Made by a program: the position numbers and the translations under genes. 64,000 bases of DNA from Nocardioides deserti (GTDB lineage Bacteria; Actinomycetota; Actinomycetes; Propionibacteriales; Nocardioidaceae), in assembly GCF_014266025.1 (NCBI RefSeq), contig NZ_JACMYC010000004.1:186001-250000 (forward strand). The letters are read 5' to 3'. The notes under the pieces are model-generated. The model did no database searches, was not told the DNA's origin, and saw only the letters and a list, made by a program, of their open reading frames with translations. How positions within the stretch are numbered: position 1 is the first letter of the stretch; every line of letters starts with the position of its first letter. Positions 58,395-64,000 of this stretch are shown here, one piece after another.

Positions 58395-59327
58395 ATGCCC
58401 GAGCGCCCCGAGCAGCCCCAGCACCGCCTGCTCCTCGTCCACGCCCACCCCGACGACGAGACGATCGGCCAGGGCGCCACGATGGCGAAGTACGTCGCCG
58501 AGGGCCGCGGCGTCACGCTCGTGACCTGCACGGCCGGCGAGATGGGGGAGATCCTCGTCCCCGAGCTGGAGCACCTCGCCGCCGACAAGGAGGACCGCCT
58601 CGGCGAGCACCGCCGCGGCGAGATCGCCGACGCGATGGCGGAGCTCGGCGTCACCGACCACCGCTGGCTCGGCGGCTTCGGCACCTACCGCGACTCCGGC
58701 ATGGCGTGGCACGCCGACGGCCACGCGGTCGGCGACCCCGAGGTGATCGCCAAGCACCCCAACGCCTTCTGGAACGCCGACCTCACCGAGGCCGCCGACC
58801 ACCTCGTCGCGATCATCCGCGAGGTGCGCCCGCAGGTGCTGGTCACCTACGACCAGTTCGGCGGCTACGGCCACCCCGACCACATCCAGGCCCACCGGGT
58901 CGCGATGTACGCCGCGCAGCTCGCCGCGGTGCCGTCGTACCGGCTCGACCTCGGCGAGCCCTGGGACCTCGCCAAGATCTACTGGGGCGCGATGTCGGAG
59001 AGCCGCATGCGCGAGGGACTGCGGCTGCTCCGCGAGGCCGGCGACACCACGTCGTTCGAGGGGATGGACCCCGACGGCCCGCTGCCGCACTTCGTGACCC
59101 CCGACGAGAACCTCGCCGCCGGCGTGGACGCCACCGACTTCGTCGACCGCAAGATGGCCGCGCTCAAGGCCTACCCGACGCAGGTCACGACCGACGGCCC
59201 GTTCTTCGCGCTCAGCAACAACGTCGGCGCGACCGCCTGGGGCCTGGAGTTCTACCGGATCGCCAAGGGCCAGCAGGGACCGGTCGGCGAGGACGGGCTC
59301 GAGACCGACCTCTTCGCCGGGCTCTGA
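58395..59327 (+). CDS. mshB: N-acetyl-1-D-myo-inositol-2-amino-2-deoxy-alpha-D-glucopyranoside deacetylase
   Basis: MshB removes the acetyl group from GlcNAc-inositol in mycothiol synthesis, a pathway restricted to actinobacteria. The 310-residue zinc enzyme of the LmbE family has LLLVHAHPDDETIGQGATMAKY at about residues 12-33 (His, Asp, Asp of the metal site). It also has VTCTAGEMGEIL near 52, HRWLGGFGTYRDSGM near 98 and the third zinc His in YDQFGGYGHPDHIQAHRV near 155. Length and the long central insertion match MshB and not Mca, which is slightly shorter and differs around the GMDPDG region. ATG start. Confidence 0.95.
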   Translation: MPERPEQPQHRLLLVHAHPDDETIGQGATMAKYVAEGRGVTLVTCTAGEMGEILVPELEHLAADKEDRLGEHRRGEIADAMAELGVTDHRWLGGFGTYRDSGMAWHADGHAVGDPEVIAKHPNAFWNADLTEAADHLVAIIREVRPQVLVTYDQFGGYGHPDHIQAHRVAMYAAQLAAVPSYRLDLGEPWDLAKIYWGAMSESRMREGLRLLREAGDTTSFEGMDPDGPLPHFVTPDENLAAGVDATDFVDRKMAALKAYPTQVTTDGPFFALSNNVGATAWGLEFYRIAKGQQGPVGEDGLETDLFAGL

Positions 59328-59346
59328 GCGCCGCGGAGGCCCGCCC

Positions 59347-59706
59347 GTGAAGGTGGTGGCCACGGCCGGGAGGCTCGTTGGGTCTCTGGCGCTCGGCCTC
59401 GCGGTCGCCGTTGCGACGGTCTCACTCCACCAGCTGTGGTGGGGGCTGCTGCTCGGCGTCGCGGCGTCGGTCGCCGCCGTGTTCGCGCTGCCCGCCCACT
59501 GGTCCACGCGCCCGCCCTACGCCGTGGCGTACGCCGCCGTGCTGGCCGCCGCCCTGCAGGAGCGGCCCGAGGGCGACTTCCTCGTGCCGGCGGGCGTCGC
59601 GGGCTACGTCGTCCTGGCGGTGGCGGTGCTGCTGCTCGTGGTCTCGGTCGCGACGCTGCCGCGCCCCGACCGGACGCCTCCCGTGTCGTCGGGGGCGCCT
59701 TCCTAG
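59347..59706 (+). CDS. DUF6113-like small membrane protein
   Basis: A 119-residue protein with four membrane helices (about 8-28, 30-48, 58-74 and 80-103) and a short Pro/Ser tail. Position directly after mshB (19-bp gap) is the usual place of DUF6113 proteins in actinobacteria. Function unknown. The GTG start is preceded by GCGGAGG. Confidence 0.8.
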   Translation: MKVVATAGRLVGSLALGLAVAVATVSLHQLWWGLLLGVAASVAAVFALPAHWSTRPPYAVAYAAVLAAALQERPEGDFLVPAGVAGYVVLAVAVLLLVVSVATLPRPDRTPPVSSGAPS

Positions 59707-59709
59707 ACT
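59704..59709 (+). promoter_or_regulatory. -10 box before the VanW gene
   Basis: TAGACT, 7 nt, GTG at 59717. The box overlaps the stop codon of the preceding gene. Confidence 0.45.
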
Positions 59710-59716
59710 GGCCCGC

Positions 59717-61438
59717 GTGACCGAGCCGCAGACCGCCCCGTCCCGCGAGAAGGCCGGCGGCCGCGCCGTCCTCCTCGTCCTGCTCGGGCTGGTGGTGCTC
59801 GTCGGCGCCGGCTGGGTCGCCGCCTACGCGATGGCCGGCGACAAGGTGCCCCGTGGCACGACCGTCGCGGGCGTCGGCATCGGCGGCAAGACACCGGACG
59901 ACGCGGTCGCCGCGCTGCGCGACGGCCTCGCCGACCGCGCGGCGGAGCCGTTCACGCTGACCGCCGCGGGCGAGACGTTCGAGCTCGACCCGGCCACGGC
60001 CGGCGTCACGGTCGACCACGAGGAGTCGGTCGCCGAAGCCGGCGGCGGGCGCTCGTGGGACCCGCGCCGCCTGTGGGCCTACTACACCGACGGCGACGAC
60101 CTCGACGCCGTGGTGGAGGTCGACGACGCCGCGCTCGCCGAGGCGCTCGCCCCGGTGGAGGGCGAGGTCGGCCGGCCGGCCCGCGACGCTGCGGTGTCGT
60201 TCGAGGGCAGCCGCGTCGTGACGCGCGAGCCCCGCACGGGTGAGGAGGTCGACCGCCAGGCGCTGCGCGACGACCTCGTCGCGGCGTACCTCTCCGAGGA
60301 CCCGACCGTCGAGCTGCCGCTCGTCGAGGTCGAGCCCGAGGTCGACGAGGCGGACCTGCGCACGGCGGTCGAGGAGTTCGCGAACCCGGCGATGTCCGGC
60401 CCGGTGACGCTCGTCTTCGGCGACTCGCCGGTGCGGCTGCTGCCGCGCCAGTTCGGGCCGCTGCTGTCGATGACCGCCGAGGACGGCGCGCTGGTGCCCG
60501 AGGTGGACGAGGCGGCGCTGGAGGAGCTGGTCGGCGACGCGGTCGGGGACGACGGCGCCCCGGTCGACGCGACGGTGGTGCTGCGGAACGGCAAGCCGAG
60601 GGTCGTCCCCGCCAAGCCGGGCGTCAGCTACGACCCCGAGGAGGTCAGCGCGACCTTCCTCGACCTGGTCACCCGCGAGGAGGGTGAACGCGAGCTCGAG
60701 GTGGAGGCGCAGGTCGCCGAGCCGGAGTTCACCACCGCGGACGCGAGGAAGCTCAACATCAAGGAGCAGGTCTCGACGTTCACGACCTACTACCCCCACG
60801 CGGAGTACCGCAACGTCAACCTCGGCCGCGCCGCCGAGCTCGTCGACGGCACCCTCCTCAAGCCGGGGGAGACCTTCTCGCTCAACGACACCGTCGGCGA
60901 GCGGACCGCGGAGAACGGGTTCACCGAGGGCTTCGTCATCAACGACGGCATCCTCGTCGAGGACCTCGGCGGCGGCGTCTCGCAGATGGCGACGACGTTG
61001 TTCAACGCGATGTTCTTCGCCGGTCTCGAGGACGTCGAGCACAAGCCGCACTCGTTCTACATCGACCGCTACCCGGTCGGCCGCGAGGCCACCGTCGCCT
61101 GGGGCGCGCTCGACCTGCGCTTCAGGAACGACACCGAGCACGGCGTCCTCATCGACGCGAAGGTGTCCCCGAGCAGCCCCGGCGGGCAGGGCGCCGTGAC
61201 CGTCTCCCTGTGGTCGACGAAGGTCTGGGACATCACCAGCACCACCTCGGACCGCTACGCCTACACCGCTCCGGAGACCCGCACGCTGACCACCGACGAC
61301 TGCTACCCGAACACCGGCTACTCCGGCTTCCAGGTCGATGTCGTGCGGTACTTCAAGCGGCCCGGCCAGGACGAGGTCGTCAAGCGCGAGGAGTTCCACA
61401 CGACGTACACGCCGTCGGACACGGTCGTCTGCAAGTAA
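59717..61438 (+). CDS. VanW-family envelope protein with peptidoglycan-binding-like domains
   Basis: A 573-residue protein with a cytoplasmic start, one membrane helix (about 17-37) and a large outer part. Two repeats of YoaR/PG_binding_4-like sequence occupy about 45-340 (TTVAGVGIGGKTPDDAVAALRDGL, later PRVVPAKPGVSYDPEEV). A VanW domain covers about 350-490 with YPHAEYRNVNLGRAAELVDGTLLKPGETFSLND and the signature EDLGGGVSQMATTLFNAMFFAGL. VanW proteins accompany glycopeptide-resistance and cell-wall genes, but their activity is not established. The YDPEEV and FTTYYPHA segments are typical of family members in Gram-positives. GTG start, probably leaderless. Confidence 0.9.
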   Translation: MTEPQTAPSREKAGGRAVLLVLLGLVVLVGAGWVAAYAMAGDKVPRGTTVAGVGIGGKTPDDAVAALRDGLADRAAEPFTLTAAGETFELDPATAGVTVDHEESVAEAGGGRSWDPRRLWAYYTDGDDLDAVVEVDDAALAEALAPVEGEVGRPARDAAVSFEGSRVVTREPRTGEEVDRQALRDDLVAAYLSEDPTVELPLVEVEPEVDEADLRTAVEEFANPAMSGPVTLVFGDSPVRLLPRQFGPLLSMTAEDGALVPEVDEAALEELVGDAVGDDGAPVDATVVLRNGKPRVVPAKPGVSYDPEEVSATFLDLVTREEGERELEVEAQVAEPEFTTADARKLNIKEQVSTFTTYYPHAEYRNVNLGRAAELVDGTLLKPGETFSLNDTVGERTAENGFTEGFVINDGILVEDLGGGVSQMATTLFNAMFFAGLEDVEHKPHSFYIDRYPVGREATVAWGALDLRFRNDTEHGVLIDAKVSPSSPGGQGAVTVSLWSTKVWDITSTTSDRYAYTAPETRTLTTDDCYPNTGYSGFQVDVVRYFKRPGQDEVVKREEFHTTYTPSDTVVCK

Positions 61439-61468
61439 CCGGGGCGCGCCAGGCTCGTTGGTCTAGAC

Positions 61469-62323
61469 GTGCGCGCATCCCTCGCGGCCCTCGTCACTGC
61501 TCTCGTCCTTGGTCTCCTCGCGATGGTCAGCACGACCGGGACGGCCGCAGCGGCGCCGTCCGGGTTCCCGCTGCCGCTGCCGGGCGGGCTGGGCGAGCCG
61601 ACGGGGGCCAACGACTGGGACTGCGAGCCGACGAGGAAGCGGCCGACGCCGGTGGTCATCGTCCACGGCACGATCGGTGACCGGAAGAGCCTGCTCGACC
61701 CGCTGTCGGCGGCGGTCAAGGCGAAGGGGTTCTGCGTCTTCTCCCTCGACTACGGCAACCGCGGCACCGGCGACATCGTCACGTCGGCCAAGCAGCTGAA
61801 GCGGTTCACCAACCGGGTGCTGCGGGCGACCGGTGCCGCCAAGGTCTCGATGGTCGGCCACTCGCAGGGCGGCATGATGCCGCGCTACTACATCAAGTTC
61901 CTCGGCGGCGCGAAGGTCGTCGACGACCTGGTCGGGCTCGCCCCGTCCAACCACGGCACGGTCCTCAGCGGCGGCACCGCACTGGCGCTGCTGACCAACC
62001 CGCTGCTCGACGTCGTCTGCTACTCCTGCAACCAGCAGGCCGTCGGGTCGGCCTTCCTGCGCCGCCTCAACGCCGGGGACGAGACGCCCGGCAAGGTCAG
62101 CTACACCCAGGTCACCACGGCGTACGACGAGGTCGTGGTGCCGCACCTGTCCGGCTACCTCCGTGCAGGCCCGCGCACGACGAACACCACGATCCAGGAC
62201 TCCTGCCCCGGCGACCTCGCCGAGCACCTGCTGATCCCGATGAGCCGCACGGCGATCGCCTGGACCCTCGACGCGTTGACCCGGCCGGGTCCGGCGCGGA
62301 AGGGCTTCCGACCGCCGTGCTGA
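61469..62323 (+). CDS. Secreted class-2 lipase/esterase 1
   Basis: A 284-residue exported alpha/beta hydrolase. Signal peptide 1-28 (LAALVTALVLGLLAMVSTTG, cleavage near AAAA), then a family start GANDWDCEPTRKRPTPVVIVHGTIGD with the oxyanion loop HGT. The nucleophile is in VSMVGHSQGGMMPRY (Ser near 132), and two Cys pairs are present (VVCYSC motif near 187). The catalytic Asp and His are likely in the NTTIQD and DLAEHLLIP segments. It hydrolyses lipids or esters outside the cell. The GTG start lies in a 30-bp gap after the VanW gene. Paralogue of the next gene. Confidence 0.9.
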   Translation: MRASLAALVTALVLGLLAMVSTTGTAAAAPSGFPLPLPGGLGEPTGANDWDCEPTRKRPTPVVIVHGTIGDRKSLLDPLSAAVKAKGFCVFSLDYGNRGTGDIVTSAKQLKRFTNRVLRATGAAKVSMVGHSQGGMMPRYYIKFLGGAKVVDDLVGLAPSNHGTVLSGGTALALLTNPLLDVVCYSCNQQAVGSAFLRRLNAGDETPGKVSYTQVTTAYDEVVVPHLSGYLRAGPRTTNTTIQDSCPGDLAEHLLIPMSRTAIAWTLDALTRPGPARKGFRPPC

Positions 62324-63117
62324 GCCGCCTGCTCGCCCCGCTCGTGGCCGGCGTCCTCGGGACGCTGCTCGCGCTCGCGCCGGTGCCCACCTCGGCGAGC
62401 ACGCCGGTCCTCGACCCGGACCCGCCCGGCGCCAACGACTGGTCGTGCCGACCGTCCGCGAAGCACCCGACGCCGGTGGTCCTCGTGCACGGCACGTTCG
62501 GCGACCGCAGCTACGGCTGGGAGCGGATGTCCTCGGCGCTGACCAGCGCGGGGTGGTGCGTGTGGTCGCTGGAGTACGGCCAGCAGGGCACCCAGGACGT
62601 GACCGTCTCCGCGCGCGAGCTGCGCGCCTACGTACGCCGCGTGCGCAAGGCGACCGGCGCCGCGAAGGTGTCGCTGGTCGGCCACTCGCAGGGCGGCCTG
62701 CTCGCCCGCTACTACGTCGCCCGGCTCGGCGGCGGCAAGGTCGTCGACGACGTGGTCAGCATCGCCGCGACCCACCACGGCTCGCGGTTCCCTCTGGTCG
62801 GCTCCGCAATCTCGTGCCCGGCGTGCCGCCAGCAGGCCGCGGGCTCGGCGTTCCTCGCCGACCTCAACGCCGGCGACGAGACCCCCGGCCGCGTGAGCTG
62901 GACGCAGGTGACCACCCGCTACGAGCAGGTCGTGCTCCCGCACACCTCCGGCCACCTCGCACCCGGTCCGCGCACCACCAACGTCACCGTCCAGGACCTC
63001 TGCGCCCTCGACCTGTCCGAGCACCTGCTCCTGCCCTCGAGCAGCACCACCATCGCGGTCACCCTCGACGCGCTCGGCCGCCGTGGGCCGGCCCGCACCA
63101 CCGGGCTCGGCTGCTAG
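62317..63117 (+). CDS. Secreted class-2 lipase/esterase 2
   Basis: A 266-residue paralogue of the preceding lipase, overlapping it by 7 nt. Signal peptide 1-28, then GANDWSCRPSAKHPTPVVLVHGTFGDRSYGWERMSS, nucleophile VSLVGHSQGGLLARYYVARLGGGKVVDD, the NVTVQDLCALDLSEHLLLPS Asp/His region and a CPACRQQAAGSAFLADLNAGDETPG segment that is almost the same as in lipase 1. The tandem pair probably arose by duplication; the two keep the catalytic residues, so both should be active. The stop overlaps the convergent GNAT gene by 3 bp (CTAG). Confidence 0.9.
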   Translation: MLSRLLAPLVAGVLGTLLALAPVPTSASTPVLDPDPPGANDWSCRPSAKHPTPVVLVHGTFGDRSYGWERMSSALTSAGWCVWSLEYGQQGTQDVTVSARELRAYVRRVRKATGAAKVSLVGHSQGGLLARYYVARLGGGKVVDDVVSIAATHHGSRFPLVGSAISCPACRQQAAGSAFLADLNAGDETPGRVSWTQVTTRYEQVVLPHTSGHLAPGPRTTNVTVQDLCALDLSEHLLLPSSSTTIAVTLDALGRRGPARTTGLGC

Positions 63118-64000
63118 CGCGCCAGGTAGCGGTACCGGTGGTGCTCGACGAACCCCAGCCGCTCGTAGAGCGCCAGCGCCGGCACGTTGTCGCCGAGCAC
63201 CTGCAGGTACGCCGTCGTCGCGCCGAGCTCCGCGCCCCAGCCCAGGAGCGCTGACATCACCCGCAGCCCGAGTCCCTGCCGGCGCCGGTCCGGGTCCACC
63301 TCGACGCTGCGGAACCCCACCCAGTCCCGGTCGTACGCCGCCACGCCGGTCGCCCCCGGAAGGCTCGCCCGCACCACCCCGGGAGCCAGTTCGGCCAGCT
63401 CGACCTCCGGGCCGACGGCGGCACCGCCCGCGCCGCCGGCGGAGCGCAGCGCACGCCGCGCCGCAGCCACCCCGGCCACGGAGAACACCGTGTCGGCGTC
63501 GCCGCTCTCGGCGACCCACCCCCGCTCGCGCAGGGCGGCCTCCTCGGCGCTGTCGGTGAGCACGGCGGCGACCGGCCGCCCCGTCGTGGCGCGGTAGAAG
63601 CCGACGACCCGCTCGAGCGCCGCGTCGAGCCCCACCGGGCCGGGCGGGCCGGCGGCGAGCACCGAGTTCGCGCGCCGGTTCGGCGAGGTGGGGGAGTGCC
63701 GCAGCAGCCACCCGCCCGGCTCCGGCCCGACCTCCTCGGTCACCAGGTCCGGCCACAGCGCCAGCGCGCGCAGCTGCGCCTCGCGCGGCTCGACCCGCAA
63801 CCGGTGGCTCGGCCGCGGCGGCACCGGCTTGCCGGAGACGATGTCGGCGAGGGCGATCCGCACGGGCTCGGGCGGCGGCTCGCCGGCGCGCGGGTCCGGC
63901 TGGAGCACGCAGGTGCCGCCGGGGCCGGCCGTCCACGCCAGGCAGGTGCCGAGCAGGTCGGTGAACGCCGGCCCGCCCGTGGGGCCGACCTCGCCCCGCA
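63114..64000 (-). CDS. GNAT-family N-acetyltransferase, 5' end outside window
   Basis: The reading frame is open from the stop at 63114 to the right edge, so the start lies beyond 64000. A GTG at 63908 is possible but the frame continues with family-like sequence upstream (RGEVGPTGGPAFTDLLGTCLAW). The C-terminal half has the acetyl-CoA-binding motif VEVDPDRRRQGLGLRVMSALLGWGAELG and LQVLGDNVPALALYERLGFVEHHRYRYLA, standard for GNAT enzymes. The N-terminal part looks like a second, degenerate GNAT fold (EPREAQLRALALWPD). Substrate unknown. In actinobacteria such a gene often lies near mshB and fdxA. Confidence 0.85.
   Translation of the reverse strand, partial: RGEVGPTGGPAFTDLLGTCLAWTAGPGGTCVLQPDPRAGEPPPEPVRIALADIVSGKPVPPRPSHRLRVEPREAQLRALALWPDLVTEEVGPEPGGWLLRHSPTSPNRRANSVLAAGPPGPVGLDAALERVVGFYRATTGRPVAAVLTDSAEEAALRERGWVAESGDADTVFSVAGVAAARRALRSAGGAGGAAVGPEVELAELAPGVVRASLPGATGVAAYDRDWVGFRSVEVDPDRRRQGLGLRVMSALLGWGAELGATTAYLQVLGDNVPALALYERLGFVEHHRYRYLAR

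Overview
The window is very GC-rich DNA with actinobacterial gene content: mycothiol biosynthesis (mshB), ychF, standalone nnrD, DUF222/HNH proteins, secreted class-2 lipases, and many starts placed only 6-8 nt after a TANNNT -10 box, as in leaderless transcripts. Gene content, codon usage and short interspersed GGTTGAGGAGG-type repeats suggest a Nocardioidaceae member, probably Nocardioides-like. This is inferred from the sequence alone; there is no rRNA gene to confirm it. No tRNA, rRNA, CRISPR array, integrase or insertion sequence was seen.

1-15.2 kb is mostly housekeeping. It holds the end of xseA, ispH, a YciO/Sua5-like gene, a DUF6542 membrane protein, rmuC, an FNT-type channel, a DoxX-like protein, exonuclease III, a CDP-alcohol phosphatidyltransferase overlapping a HAD hydrolase, a divergently controlled SLC13/MatC transporter and GntR pair, a TauE/SafE permease, a cysteine-desulfurase-like enzyme, a 60-residue basic protein, ychF, nnrD and a histidine phosphatase. 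Strong hairpins separate most convergent pairs.

15.3-37.1 kb is the most interesting part: an apparent catabolic regulon for an unidentified carboxylic or carbonyl compound. It has an acetoin/branched-chain type 2-oxoacid dehydrogenase (E1alpha, E1beta, two-lipoyl E2), a TetR regulator, and a long plus-strand operon. The operon encodes an alcohol-dehydrogenase-like fragment, a cyclase-family hydrolase, two acyl-CoA ligases, an RbsABC-like importer, two SDRs, a zinc alcohol dehydrogenase, a nitroreductase and two acetoacetate-decarboxylase-fold proteins. A second TetR, an acyl-CoA dehydrogenase and an ACAD10-like phosphotransferase follow. Four transcription units carry an 18-bp palindrome of the form ACCGA-N8-TCGGK just downstream of, or close to, their promoters, so they are probably co-repressed. 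The order of steps and the substrate are unknown.

37.1-46.8 kb is a signalling block: three membrane or PAS-type histidine kinases (one hybrid with two receiver domains), a Ser/Thr kinase with an altered APE motif, and a G5-excalibur remnant, followed by YetF/DUF421, DUF202 and thioesterase genes. 47.1-50.1 kb carries a DUF222-HNH protein and an XRE-HEAT-like regulator. 50.3-56.4 kb encodes two large secreted Ig-like paralogues that share signal peptides and a basic C-terminal module, separated by a 444-bp gap packed with hairpins. 56.5-64 kb holds a conserved hypothetical gene, a NUDIX fusion, mshB, a DUF6113 protein, a VanW protein, two tandem secreted lipases and a truncated GNAT acetyltransferase gene.
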